Origin: Aralia elata | Lineage: Eukaryota; Streptophyta; Magnoliopsida; Apiales; Araliaceae | Assembly: GCA_034770075.1 (NCBI GenBank) | Contig: CM068382.1 | Coordinates: 10,868,685 to 10,932,684 of the forward strand | Reading direction: 5' to 3' | Length of the DNA: 64,000 nt | Shown here: one piece after another, positions 43,442-55,702 of the stretch | Position numbering within the stretch: the stretch's first letter is position 1 | Layout of the letters: each line of letters opens with the position of its first letter | The notes under the pieces: generated by a model | What the model was told of the DNA's origin: nothing | The model's input: the letters and a program-made list of their open reading frames with translations, nothing else | Databases searched by the model: none | Program-made: the position numbers and the translations under genes

Positions 43442-45203
43442 GGGGGCTGTTCGGCAGCTCCTTATAAGTTGGTCAAATCAAACCAACTTATAAGGAGCTT
43501 TTTACTATTTTAGTGTTTGGCTATGACTTATTTTTTGACTTATAAGTCAAAAAAAATAAGTAACAATTTGTGACTTAAAAAATAATGACTTATAAGTCAT
43601 TCTGAATAAGCTATTTTGACCAAATGTAATGACTATATTACCCCTCTATTGTCTTGGTAAATTACATCTCTACCCCTCCTAACTAAGATTAATCTGCCAT
43701 GAACACATTATGGCCCTCCCCTCTCTATCGTAGCTTATAAAACAACTTATAATTTATTAGTGATTTAAGCTCATTATTCAGTAAGTTAAAGAATTCTGTT
43801 TGGCGTAATTTTTAAAGTTACTTTATTAAAATATAAATTGTTAAGTTTGGTAAATAAGCTAAAAATGTTAGCTCAAGTGCCCAACAAGCTATAAGTTGAT
43901 AACTAACTAAATAAATAAATATTCAGATATCAATTTTTCTTTAATTCATTGACGGTGTTGAACTCAGTTTATAACTTAATAAAAATATTTTAAATTTTAA
44001 ATGTTATTTTTTTGAGCTTATTTTTTTTTTAAAAAAAAAGAAGTTATAAGCTCCAATAAATAAATAAAAGATTCCTTTATATGATTTTCTTTTTTAACTC
44101 TATGGGTCAATATTTTTTTATTTATTACTGAATACTTATTTAATAGTAGTAAGGGGGCATTTCTCACTTTAGTGACTCATTATTACCTTATGAATTGAAC
44201 TGCCCACACCACAAACTAACAATGTGGATATATTTTAACCGAGTAGTCAGTCAAGCTAGAAAAGATTTCTTTTCCCTTTTATTTTTTTACTTTATTATTA
44301 TTTATTCTCACTCAAAAAAAGAACTTAAATTATTTAAAAATAGTCTCGTGACCTTTGTATAAAATTGTTGTTGCATTATATTTTTATTTAGTTTGATTGT
44401 GGATGATTATTATGATATGATATTAAATCAATGTATCTTTTTATAATTTCCTTTTTAAATAATAAGTTGTTTATCAATAATAAGTTGTTTACCAATAAGT
44501 TGTTTAAATAATAAGTTGTTTACCAATAAGCTGTTTAAATAATAAGCTATTTACCAATAAGTTGTTTTAATAAGTTGTTTTCCAATATTTAGTTGTTTAA
44601 ATAATAAGTTGTTTACCAATAAGTTGTTTAAATAAGTTATTTACCAATAAGCTGTTTAAATAATAAATTGTTTACCAATAAGCTGTTTAAATAATAAGTT
44701 GTTTATCAATAAGTTGTTTAAATAATAAGTTGTTTAACAATCATACACTGTTTAAATAATAAGTTGTTTACCAATAAGCTGTTTAAATAATAAGTTATTT
44801 ACCAATAAGCTGTTTAAATAATAAGCTATTTACTATTAATAAGTTGTTTTCCAATATTTAGTTGTTTAAATAATAAGTTGTTTACCAATAAGTTGTTTAA
44901 ATAAGTTATTTACCAATAAGCTATTTAAATAATAAGTTGTTTACTAATAAGCTGTTTAAATAATAAGCTGTTTACTAAGAATAAGCTGTTTATAATGTTC
45001 TTTTTAGTAATTTTACATTTAAAATCGACTTATAAGTCATTATCAGTCGAACACTTTCATAACGTGTTTTAACTTAATTTGTAACTTATTAGTCATTATC
45101 TGCCGAACGCTTTTACTTATAAGTCACAACTTAAAACAACTTATAATTTAACTTATATTTTAACTTATAAGTCATTTTAAAATAAGTCATTCCCGAACGG
45201 GCC
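43442..45203. mobile_element. PIF/Harbinger-like non-autonomous element with internal minisatellite (1.76 kb)
   Basis: Left end GGGGGCTGTTCGG and right end, reverse-complemented, GGCCCGTTCGG, with 3-bp direct repeat CTA on both sides (43439-43441 and 45204-45206). GGSCTGTTYGG termini and a 3-bp target fit Tourist/Harbinger elements, although TTA is the usual target. Inner ends are full of CTTATAAGT words that can pair. No transposase is encoded. The right end lies about 140 bp before the TATA box of G3. Confidence 0.65.
44460..44995. repeat. Minisatellite of ATAAGTTGTTTACCAATAAG units
   Basis: About 17-20 imperfect units of roughly 30 bp (ATAAGTTGTTTACC, AATAAGCTGTTTAAAT), with G/C variants of the AAGYTGTTT word. 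It lies wholly within the Harbinger-like element and is probably hypervariable. Confidence 0.88.
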
Positions 45204-45344
45204 CTAGAAGTACTTCCACAGCAAGTAACTACTGGCATTATACTTTTGAACCTTCCTTTTTGAAAAATAAGAGATTCTCCTCCCCCCCTCCCCAGTCCCT
45301 CCAAAGTTACAAAAATAATAAATTAAAAAAAATTGAATGTTGGC

Positions 45345-45354
45345 CTATATATAG
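45345..45354 (+). promoter_or_regulatory. TATA box of G3
   Basis: CTATATATAG followed by CCATACACCTCACC, about 190 nt before the start codon. The promoter upstream is only about 140 bp before the Harbinger-like element starts. Confidence 0.65.
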
Positions 45355-45434
45355 CCATACACCTCACCTTTTACCAGTATAATCAGTTGGGGCTCCTCCC
45401 AAAGCTTGTTCCTTTTTTCCCTTCCTCTCTAAGA

Positions 45435-45539
45435 CTACAATTCCTCTGCTTCTTCTCTGTTTCTATATTTCATCCTCTGTTTTAGAAATATTAACCACTT
45501 CTTTCCTTCTTTTACTAATTCAAGATCACTGATCTATCA
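45435..45539 (+). promoter_or_regulatory. Leader of G3 with CCTCTG-T(n) repeats
   Basis: TTCCTCTGCTTCTTCTCTG, TTTCTATATTTC and ATCCTCTGTTTTAGAAATA (45,471-45,489) precede the start. The last 20 nt, AAGATCACTGATCTATCA, match the G1/G2 pre-start sequence. Confidence 0.6.
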
Positions 45540-45749
45540 ATGCCAACCTCTTCATCAATTCCCATGAAAGATCAATACACAAACCTTCCTCCAAAAAGGG
45601 GAAAGATTAGAGCTCAAATATTTCGGAGCACGGCCGAGACGATTGTGTCCATGGCCTTAAAAGCAGGGGAACCACTTATTAAGATCAAAGAAAATGGTGC
45701 CTCTGCCCCTGCAAGCCCACCTCCGAGTTCCTACAACTCTGATGGGTAA
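45540..45749 (+). CDS. G3: small basic protein of the PPKRGKIR / SYNSD family (69 aa)
   Basis: The core is LPPKRGKIRAQIF (residues 16-28), with conservative K/R changes from G1. The helix region reads STAETIVSMALKAGEPL, and the tail is ASPPPSSYNSDG. Same length as G1 and same-sized N-terminus; more diverged from G1 than G2 is. Single exon. Poly(A) region TATTGTGGTAATAAAG at about 45,965 aligns with those of G1 and G2. Function unknown; likely the same biochemical role as G1/G2. Confidence 0.8.
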   Translation: MPTSSSIPMKDQYTNLPPKRGKIRAQIFRSTAETIVSMALKAGEPLIKIKENGASAPASPPPSSYNSDG

Positions 45750-45999
45750 TTGTAATTATCATCAAATGGGAATTATTAAGATCAAAGAAAATTGTCATCT
45801 TTCCTTCCCTTTAGTCCTCTCCCATTGCTTGATGATTAGTATTAAGGAATTGGAGAGAATTTCTCACATATTCTTGTAAATTATAAGTGTATTGAATTAG
45901 CAGTTTGTTGTGTCACTTTTAACTCTTGTACATCTTTTCCTCTGCTTATGTACTTCATCTTAAATATTGTGGTAATAAAGTTCATTTTGTTTAAGTGTG

Positions 46000-48640
46000 A
46001 TCGATTTTGATGTTATGTTTGAACTATGGATTGCAATGTCTCTGGTGGGATTTATTGGTTGTTGGCTTGGTTTTTTTGATATTTTTTATAAACCCTGCGA
46101 AAATAGACTAAAAAAATCTATTCAATCATAAAAATACGAATTACATTGACACAGATTGCAAAGGAAAAAAAGTCAAACTCAAGAAAAGTTCACACTGTTT
46201 TTATTATAATTTTTAATTTGTTTGGAGTTACGGAATTCATAATATATCAAATCGAAACTTACGACGAGCCCTACAAGTCTTATGCCTTCGGTCATGAAGG
46301 ATACCATTTTAAGCCCAAAAAAGGCCGAAAAAGATGTGTCTGTGCCTTTCGAAGTTTTTATCAGTTTTAAACTTATTTGATTTTTTTTTTTGTAATTTTT
46401 TCTATTCTTCTCGTAATTAAGGTTTCTAGCTTATTGTTTAAGTATTGTATTTAAAGGATGTTTTCATGTGTTTTAGGATTAATTTTTATTATTCAGATTT
46501 TATAAAAATATTGTGGCTGCTTAGTTAGTTTATTCTATTTTGTGAATTTGTGTGATTACAAATTACTTAGATTCAATTCTTATAATTGTTTCTATTTCTA
46601 TTTAACCTTTCGATGTGTCATATATACACATATACTTGAAACTTGAGACGTTACCTACTCTATCCAAAAATAAAATCCGATACAAATTTTTAAACCCAAG
46701 ACAGATCAAAACCCATGATCTTTTTATTTTTAGATTCTATTCAATTTCTCTTTCCCTGAAAATGAGATTATATGTACTCTCTTAAAACTTCTGAATTTTG
46801 ATGCAGAGACTGTTGTGAATTCCACGGTCTTGTTAATTGTAGGGGAAGCGTGTATGATCATAAATCTCGAAAACTAATTACTCTATTTGCTCCTTTTTAA
46901 TTAATGTTTGAGGAAAAAACAAATACATAGATTAAGAATGTAATAAATACTGTTTAATTAATTAAATTAAGTATAAAATATCAACATTATCCTACTAAGA
47001 TTTATTGAGAAAATAAAAGAGAAACAAATCAACATTTAATATTTAAAAAGAATATAAAAACTAAGTTATTAATTTTTTTTTGAAATTTACAAAATATAGA
47101 TAAAAATAAATAATTTTTTCTCCCTAAAAAAGATAAATAAAAAGTATCGGTGAATACTTTATTAGTATATAAAATAAAAGTGGATGAACTATACAATATC
47201 AATGATCCTCACGTGTCCGAATCTAATTCGTTGGCGGTTATTTTTCTTCAAATTATTAATCTTTAAGCGCACATCAGGCGAATATGAACGATTAAATATT
47301 ACCTTGTCTGATACTGTTGGAATAATTTGTGTTATTTTGATGCTCTGTTCCGGGTTATGATACCCATACATGAGATTATGAGGTGGCTAGTGGCGGCCGG
47401 GGTGTTCTTTGTAATTAGCTTTAGGTTTTATTTTATTTTATTTTATTAATGCAAAAGCCAAAAATCAATCTTCTTATATCTGATGAGAGTCGAGACAGAT
47501 GTTCACCAGTATGTATTGAACCTTTATATAATATTGGATAGAATTATAAATTGACACATCACGTTATTTATAACTAATTAAAGATTTATAACAAATAATT
47601 ATTTTCGTAATTGATAACAAAAAAATTCAATATATAAAATTGCACATATATATATATAGTATCTTAAAGTTTCCAAAACTGATGAGTATAGGTTTTATTG
47701 AGTAGTGGATAAAATAAAATCCTGCTGGACAGGATTTTGAGTAGATGTTACTAGTTGATAGCGAAAACTGAAAAAGATCCATGTTACTAGTTCATGAACC
47801 TAGCTTTTTGATAATTAGAATGGTAGCATTTTCACTTTATTAGGACCACAATTTTTGTCACATGGCATTGGTAGACAAAATCAAACTTACTTCTCCTGTT
47901 GACGTTGTTGTTCCCCAGTTTCTCTAGAGCTGACTGTGATATCTCTCCAACTCTCTTAAATCTCCACATGTTATATCACACGTTTATTTATGTGTGACAA
48001 TTATCACTAACATTACCTTCTGACCTATATGTGACACCTTTTTTTTTCAATGAAATTAGATTATTGTTAATTATTTAAAAATAAAAATAGTGAATGATTC
48101 GGCCTAAACCCTTGTAAGAAAAAAGAGCCAGGAATATTTAGTTTGTTCCGGACCCAATCGATTGATGGTTTGACAAGTGTGAAGAGATGTATGCAAATTC
48201 TTAGGCCTGATAATGAGTCGCATATGGTTCAAAGGACCCTTTTTATACCCACTTCGTCAATATATAATTTTTCTTGAATCCGGTTGAACTTTGAAAACAA
48301 TACCTCATACATATCCCGTCATATTTACTTTTTTTTCTAGCAATACCTTATATTATAAATATTACGAGTTTATAATGAAATAATTATGTGTATACAAAAA
48401 ACTAATTATAAAAATAATTATATATATAATCATGTCAGAGCGGAAGTGAGAGAGTATATCTCATACCCGATCCTAACCCTATAGAGTTTAAAAAAATTGA
48501 GTCTCATTAAAATCGAGATCGAATAAAATTGTCAGGCCTACAGATTTCAGAACAAGGGAATAATAGTTTTTTTTGGTGCTTGTTTGTTGATACTATTGTT
48601 TTATATATATCTATAGAGTTATATCTTTGTTAGCCGAGTA
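46000..48640. other. Intergenic DNA after G3
   Basis: A short segment at 46,800-46,875 (GTAGGGGAAGCGTGTATGAT then CATAAATCTCGAAAAC) matches the region downstream of G1 (about 26,010) and G2 (about 42,083), showing that G3 was copied together with its 3' flank. A MITE-like stretch starting TACTCTATTTGCTCC (46,883) may follow. No further gene supported. Confidence 0.5.
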
Positions 48641-48642
48641 AT

Positions 48643-48795
48643 GTTAGGGGTCTCAAATTTTTTATCTCAAATGACATGACAGAATATTTAATGATAATTT
48701 ATAGTATAGTCAATCACATAAGATCTACCCAACTAATATTATGGTGACACATCATTTGAGATATTTTTTGAGATTAAAATTTTGATATCCTTAAC
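48643..48795. mobile_element. Small MITE (153 bp)
   Basis: Imperfect terminal inverted repeats of about 45 bp: GTTAGGGGTCTCAAATTTTT with the complement of AAATTTTGATATCCTTAAC, both followed inward by ATCTCAAATGA-type words. Target duplication not clear. Confidence 0.6.
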
Positions 48796-48799
48796 TTAG

Positions 48800-50480
48800 T
48801 CAAGTAATGTTGTTTTCAGACTAAATCAATTTTATTGTCAGTGCACTATATCAAAATTCAAGTCATTTTGAATTTTATTTTTTTAGAAAATAAATTATCT
48901 TTTCGCCTTTTGCTAAACAAAATAAATAAATAAAATTGTTCATACACGTAGGCGAACCATATAAGTCAGTACTAGTTGTTCAAAAACGTGCACAAAAGCA
49001 TCTCAAAGAGAGAGAAAAAATCAATCTTCTTATATATTTCAAATGTGCAGGCTATAGACCTCATGGTCCTAAAGCCAAAGCAACTCTAGAATGATAGGGC
49101 GTATAAATGATAGTATAGGCTGGGGATTTTTTTTAACCAACTCACATGTATTGTATTGACGTCGATTTTTAACGGTCATACTTTCAATTTAACTGTGATA
49201 ACTATATATCAAAAAATTTTAATGTGGTAACTCTATATAAAGTTCGTTGAACCTATAATATTCTTTTCAGCAAACTACAATCGATGATATTTGTAACCAA
49301 ATATATTTATAATAATTTAAAATTATAATTATTTTATTATGTAAAATCGCAAGTTCGAATTTAACTTCCAACGAAAGTTAAAATTTAAAAAATTATAAAT
49401 ATCGTACACAAATAAGACGAGTTTTTTTAAAATTCCTCCTACCTCCACCTAGCTTCTCCCAACTCCTTAACTGTCTTTTAGATTTTACACTCCATTTTAA
49501 AATCTCGCGGCAATAATTTAAATAATAATTAAAAATAAACACTTCCTCAATACTTTGTAACGAAACAACTTAATTATTACAACATTGTGTTGCAGAAAAA
49601 GTGACTTTTTTGTTACTTCGACGACCAAAGTAAATTAGTGAATTTTTTCTTCTGTAACACTATGTTGCGATAGTCAAAGTGCTTTGCAATAAAAGGTAAC
49701 AAAGGGTTTATCTTTTTCTAAATCTTTACTAGTGTCGTGATAGTCAACGTGCTCTCCAATAGAATGTTGTAACCATTCAGTCTCACATCGTAACATGTGA
49801 GATACTTAGATGTGCATAAGAATTCAAATCGTTATCATTAATACTTTTAATAATTATTTTTTGAATGAGTTTGTGGTGAATTAAGATGATTCAAGAAAAT
49901 ATTATTGAAACAATGAATTGAATTTTGTTATGCTAAAATTTAAATTAAATTTGTGATTTGGTATAAGTTGTTATAGGGTTTGTCTTTTTTTTAATTTTTG
50001 TGGTCAAGTGTTACGATGAATACTTATGAGTTATGATCATCCCGTTAATAACTTTTCGATGCTCGATTCCATGGTGGTCCCTTGTTCTATTGTTTGTCTT
50101 CTTTTTGCCTTCACAATTCACATTGCTATTTTTTCAGCTTTCTCTATCTGCACGAGTGGCGAATATCTAATCAATATTAAATGGACACATGTACCTAAAT
50201 TTGTATAGATATATATACTTCAAATACTCCCATCATATTTATGTTGATTAAGTAGGTAATTAAGATGCTAAAATATACAGTTATTTTTGACAGCATAATT
50301 TTCACAAATATATTGAGCTTTAGACAGAGAAACACACTAATATGAGTCACTTTTCCAATGAATATGTGTTAGATTTAGTTTTCAATTCCTCAAAAGTTGA
50401 GTGTAAATTTGAAACTTGAAAAACAAAATGAAAAATGAAGGAAAAAGAAATGAAATTTAATATTTTGTTATAATTTTTTT
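48800..50480. other. Intergenic DNA, nothing recognised
   Basis: AT-rich, no supported gene, RNA or bounded repeat. Confidence 0.5.
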
Positions 50481-50483
50481 AGG

Positions 50484-50650
50484 GAATTGATATTTTTACA
50501 ACTAAAAATGATAGTTTCACAAGATCCATATGAATAATAAATGAGTATCACACTTATATGAGAGACCTCCCACATAAATAGTAAACGAGTCTCACATTTA
50601 TATGAGAGAGATCTTGTGAAAATATCAATTTTTACTTGTGAAAATAATAA
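50484..50650. mobile_element. Small MITE (about 165 bp)
   Basis: Inverted ends: ATTTTTACAACTAAAAATGA and TAGTTTCACAAGATC on the left face GATCTTGTGAAAATATCAAT and TTTTACTTGTGAAAATA on the right. The middle has a direct pair GAGTATCACACTTATATGAG / GAGTCTCACATTTATATGAG. Confidence 0.6.
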
Positions 50651-50659
50651 TTATCTTTT

Positions 50660-53160
50660 TTAACCTTTGATTGTACTATATTTTGGCAGTGTTCTTTATA
50701 TTAGTTTTTCAGAAGTTTGATAATTAAATTTATCTTTATTAAGATAGTTTTTTTCCTTCTTACATTATAGTTTTTCATTTTTTTTACATCCATTTTTTCC
50801 TTTTCCTCAACCTCTTTCTTTTCTTTTTTGCCTTATATTCTAATTAGTTCTCAATTTTTTAGCTTCTAACCTTCTAGATTGCCACATTTCTCTCCTACCT
50901 CTAATTTTCCACTTGCCTCTCCTACCTCTAATCCTCTCTCGAATGCTCCACACGTTTACATAGATTTTGAAGAGATTTTCCATGCCTAATTAATTACGAA
51001 GAAGCTTACTACTTTCCGAATGGTCAACCATAAAGAATACAATAAATAAATAAAATATTATACATTAAATGGCAATTTTGATCATTATTTATATCTTACC
51101 AATTGCTCAATCAATTGTATATTTTTAAAACGAAAAATTTTAATAATTTTTTTTTTTTACCAAGATATCCGTGTCATAGTATCATTAGATAGAATTGTAT
51201 AATGATAGCGTAATTGTAGTCAATCTATGTAAAATATATGTAATAATATATTAAGAATTTCATAATTCATATTACAATATAGTTTAAAATTATTTATAAT
51301 TTTGAGACATACTAAAAAGAAAATGTTATGTAACTTTGGGAAGAAGGGAGTATGAGTAAAAACTTACTTGCATCTTAAGGGGATTTTTTCTTTAAATTAA
51401 AGTTGCATATACGGGAGTACTATACACAAGTGATGTTAAGATCGTGACACCCTATTAATGAAGTACTTATGTTGGATATTATTATTCTTATTTTAGTGAT
51501 GTCTCATGATCCTATCACCACTAGTGTGTATACACGGTCAATTTATCAAATTTTTATTTTTATTTTTATTTATTTTTTTACTTTTTACTACGAAAATAAC
51601 ATGCCTGCATGGTTAATTTTTTTAAACGGAAAATTTATGCATTTTGAAGATAAGAATGCGTTGAGATCATAATTATTAAAGGTGTTTTTTTTCCTAAATT
51701 TGAAAATATTTGAGGAGACTTTATGATATTCATTAGTGAATATGGGAGTTGGAGGATAAATTTAGCTGGACTTCTTGTGAGCCGACACTCTCATATGCTA
51801 AGTTGAACTGACTAATTTAGTTCTCTGTCCTTAAGGTCAAACCGCCAACTTCCGCGGACCACCTTAGAAAATTGAAACTAAAGGTTGACATTTAGAGTAT
51901 TTTCAATTTTAAGTTATACTGGTGTAATAGGTCGTTGGAGGTACGGGACTTTGTTTATTAATAATTATTTATATTAAAAATAATAATATTTGATCAAAGA
52001 ATTTATGTGGTTAAGTAAAATAAGTGACATAGAAATTGTTCATATAAAAATATCTTTTACAGCAAATGAAAATGATAAATACATATAATTTCACTGACGT
52101 AGCTACATTTGGATCGAGTTGTTGAAATACACATATACTTACTGAACAACGTCTCTTCTTCTCTAGTTTATTAACTTTTTTTGTCCAAAGAATATTCAAA
52201 ATATAAAAGTAATTGAAAAATATGGTGAAGAAGAAATGAGAGAATACAAGGCTATTTATACAAAACATAGTAGGCTTTTGGTATTCTTCATAAATTGTAG
52301 ATATAAGTTGTATTTATGTGAATAAGTAAAAAATAATTATTAATTTTAAGTAAGTACGTGTATGTACCTATTTTCTCAAAAAGATTTTGCATGGTTGAAT
52401 ATAAAATGTCTAAAGTCTCAACTCCAAAAAATGGATTTATGCAAAAAAAAAAAATTAAAATCGAGTTAACTCAGAAACTATCTGAATCAACCCATTCTAA
52501 TTGATGAATTAACTCGGATGGTCAAATTGATTTATCTTCCTGCTTTTATTGATAAGGTGTTGATGTGGACTAATTTTGGAGGCGAATTAGGAAATTTTAA
52601 TTTGTTTAATAAATTCAAACACTTTTTGTCAAATTGATTCTCCCTTTATTAAAAATATAAATGACTTCACTCGTCCAAGGGTAACCCTAGTATTTTTCTT
52701 TATTTTAATTCTCATTTACTTTTAGCATATCGGAATTAAAGTTAGTGTTAATAACAATTTTACAATTTAAATTCATGGTTGATAAAGGACGTAATTAAAA
52801 TTTACGAGCAAGTTCATGGTACAATGACTAGAAGATTAAGTATGCTCCATATATGTAGTCATTCGTTTATTCATATAGAATGATTTAATTTAATACATGT
52901 ACTACTAATCTATCAATTACTGTATTTCTACATAATTCTAAATTTTCTTTAAACAAGTAAAATGAAATATTGTCTAACGTAAGCACCTACAACGTGAAAT
53001 TAAGGTTGTTTAAACACTCTTTTAAAAGTAAGTTAAGGACAGAATTACCAAGCGCACACTCGTAAAGGAATAGGGACAAGTGCCTCTACAAATTTTCAAA
53101 ACAAGAAATAAAAATAAAATGGACCAATGAATAAATAAATTTCTAAAGTATCAAAGAAAT
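50660..53160. other. Intergenic DNA before G4
   Basis: AT-rich; reading frames are short and low complexity, and no gene, RNA or bounded element was recognised. Confidence 0.5.
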
Positions 53161-53165
53161 AACAA

Positions 53166-53328
53166 CTATTTAAAGCCCCCTTCACCACTCTCCTCTCAAT
53201 ACTCCAATCTCACCCACTCTTCATCTTTCTCTTGCAATTACCCTGCTAAAGAACCCCACCTCTGCTTTTCCCGTTTCCTCTGTTTTTTCCTCTGTTTCAT
53301 CATATTTGGTCATTCCGAATTCATAGAA
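53166..53328 (+). promoter_or_regulatory. Promoter and leader of G4
   Basis: TATA-like CTATTTAAA at 53,166 followed by GCCCCCTTCACCACTCTCCT; G5 has a matching AGCCCTTCTCACTCTCCTC after its TATA box. The leader is about 130 nt and has ACCTCTGCTTTTCCCG then TTTCCTCTGTTTTTTCCTCT (53,276-53,295) within 55 nt of the start. Confidence 0.65.
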
Positions 53329-53556
53329 ATGGATATTGCTCCTTCCAAACACAAGAACAAACCAAATCCAAGGTTTCCTCCAAGGAGAGGACAAATCAAA
53401 ATCAAGATAATCAAAAAAATCGCCCATGCAATCGTCTCTTTGACCGTTGGGTACGGGAGTAAAGGAGGAGGAAATGGTGGGTGCCTGAGCTTAGCCTCAA
53501 CAACCCCACCTGAACCCTCTAATGGGTTCAACTCAGATTGCCTTTCTGATAAATGA
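53329..53556 (+). CDS. G4: small basic protein of the family, subfamily B (75 aa)
   Basis: N-terminus MDIAPSKHKNKPNP, core RFPPRRGQIKIKIIKKIA (residues 15-32), then a hydrophobic AIVSLTVGY stretch, a glycine-rich stretch, and a tail TTPPEPSNGFNSDCLSDK. The core has more lysine than in G1-G3 (IKIKIIKKI), and the tail motif is F-N-S-D rather than Y-N-S-D with seven residues after it. A cysteine appears in the linker and one in the tail. Single exon, no signal peptide. Most similar to G5. Function unknown. Confidence 0.78.
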   Translation: MDIAPSKHKNKPNPRFPPRRGQIKIKIIKKIAHAIVSLTVGYGSKGGGNGGCLSLASTTPPEPSNGFNSDCLSDK

Positions 53557-53639
53557 TTTCTTCCTAACTTCAATGGACTTGTACTCTTCTTTGGACTTGT
53601 TCTGTTGTTATGCTTTTGTTCTAGGAATAACACAAAATT

Positions 53640-54620
53640 ACATTCATTTTTCAATAATCTTGTTGTTATATTATATGATTTAAAAGGATAGTTTCATATT
53701 TACTGAAAACTAGACTTTGTTTAGTTTATAGGCTTCACTTTTTCCATTGTATTAGTAATTTATATCAGTTCATCTTGTTATTTTTGGAAAGTTTTGAATA
53801 ACTTGGTACTTTATGGAGATGTTGAATTTTGTCCATGACTCTTCAACCATGTGTAGTTTTTTTTCAGTTTTCTTATTACAAGTAATTTTTTTCATTAGCC
53901 GCTAGGTGCTTGTTTCATCAGAGTGTGTTGGGTCTGTTTATTGTATTTTGGGCGTTCCAAAATTCCAACGCACTTCAAAATTTACCCAAAAATAATTTAT
54001 TTAACTCACAAACGTAATTTATGGGCTTAACGCATCATATAATTTTTAGTGCATGAAGTTTAGTGCATTTACAAGTTCAAACGCAACAAAAACTATCGCT
54101 ACAAACGGTATCAATCAAACAAAAGAGTGATGAGGTGAGTTAATGAAAATCATGCAAGAAATGTTTTTATTTCAAGTAATTTTTTAAAAGGAGTGAATGC
54201 TTATTTACTTTGAAGAAAATAAATTTGTAAATGATGAATAGGTGTGAAAGAGGTTGATTTTAGTTCAATCTTTGTGATAAACTGGCCAAAATTCAATTTG
54301 AATTAATTTTTAAGAAATGTTTGTTACAGGTCATGATAGATACATTCTTAAATATAAATTATATTACTGGTAATAGAAAATCTTCATATTGTGTCATTTT
54401 TGTTTGGTAGAAGATATGTGATTACTGATAATTGTTATTATGATTGTTTGACATGAATTCAAGATTACTGGATATATTTTTTTTTAATATTGACCGTTTA
54501 CTAAAATATCCATGTATAAATTTTAGTTGAATAATCTACCCATATGATTATTGTCAAATGTAATTATCAACAATCATCAAAGTACTATCAAATTAATTAA
54601 TTCAATATTACTTAGTAAAT
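53640..54620. other. Intergenic DNA after G4
   Basis: No gene. A degraded repeat at about 53,940-54,120 (TTAACGCATCA and AACAAAAACTATCGCTACAA) resembles 4,975-5,140 near the left side of the window. Confidence 0.45.
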
Positions 54621-54627
54621 CGTTTTT

Positions 54628-55003
54628 AAAATTTTAATATGTTTATAAATAATAGTTCATAATTTATTCAATTATTTAGCATAAAATTTTCAAGTATGTC
54701 GTTAATAATATATTAAACTTATAATAATAAATGACAAACAACACCACATACTTTGTATGAACACTAAGTTATTTTAATTAAACTAAATATGTCGATAACC
54801 AAACAAAATAAAAAAAATTTAATCTTGTAATTTTAATATGTTTATAAAATAATAATTCATAATTTATTCAATTATTCAGCATAAAATTTTCAAGTATGTC
54901 GCTAATAATACATTAAACTTATAATAATTAATAACAAACAACACTACATACTTTGTATGGACAGTGAGTTATTTTAATTAAACTAAATATGTCGACAATC
55001 AAA
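54628..55003. repeat. Two-copy direct tandem repeat, unit about 200 bp
   Basis: 54,628-54,803 and 54,830-55,003 are about 90% alike (ATAAAATTTTCAAGTATGTC, ACAACACxACATACTTTGTA, TTAATTAAACTAAATATGTC). Non-coding. Confidence 0.85.
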
Positions 55004-55457
55004 AAAAAAATAAAAAAATAAATATAAATTATGCGACTAATAAAGATATTTATGTTCCAATTATTAAATATAAAGAATAATTTTGTCTAAATAAAAATTT
55101 CAACATGATTACTATGTAGTAATCTCAAATTACTCATTACTACTTAGTTTTTGATCATTTGATTATCAAAAATTTTAACACTTTACTAAATATCTAATTA
55201 TTAGAAATATAAAATTACTAGTATAACAAATATAATTTATAAAGATAATTAACTATATTATCATATATTTAAATGGACTATTTTAAATAACTTTTAATAA
55301 ACGCCCCCAGAGTAAAAGAGTCACCTCAAGTGGGTCTCACTTAGATTGCCTTTCCAGAGACCAACCCACATGAGCTGCTGAAGAATGTCCCGTCAAAAGA
55401 CTATCTTACTACTTTTTAATTTTTATACACGAGTGTTTCTGCATGACTTTTCTAATA

Positions 55458-55702
55458 CTCTTCGTTTCAAAGGTGAATATTACTTTTAAAAAATTAATTT
55501 AAAATATTCTTAAAAATAAAAGTAACATAAATTTAATTAATTTATATTAATATAATTATAATACTATAAATTATTTAAAAAATATTATTTATTATAAGAT
55601 TTATTATTTTAAAATTTTAAATAAATTTTATCAATTTTAAAATAACTTTTAAAAATATTTTCAATTAATTTTTAAAAGTCTTATGATTTAAAACAAAAAG
55701 AG
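55458..55702. mobile_element. Stowaway-like MITE
   Basis: Starts CTCTTCGTTTCAAAGG after TA and ends TTTAAAACAAAAAGAG before TA; about 245 bp, very AT-rich with facing arms (TTAATTTAAAATATTCTTAA and its partner). Confidence 0.6.

Noticed and set aside
44460..44995. CRISPR-like array of short repeats
   Set aside because: Units are contiguous and degenerate without unique spacers, inside a plant transposon.
46146..46370. 74-residue open frame after G3
   Set aside because: No paralog, no leader motif and no recognisable domain; composition fits chance in AT-rich DNA.
50026..50208. 60-residue hydrophobic open frame
   Set aside because: Short, isolated and without motif; chance frame.
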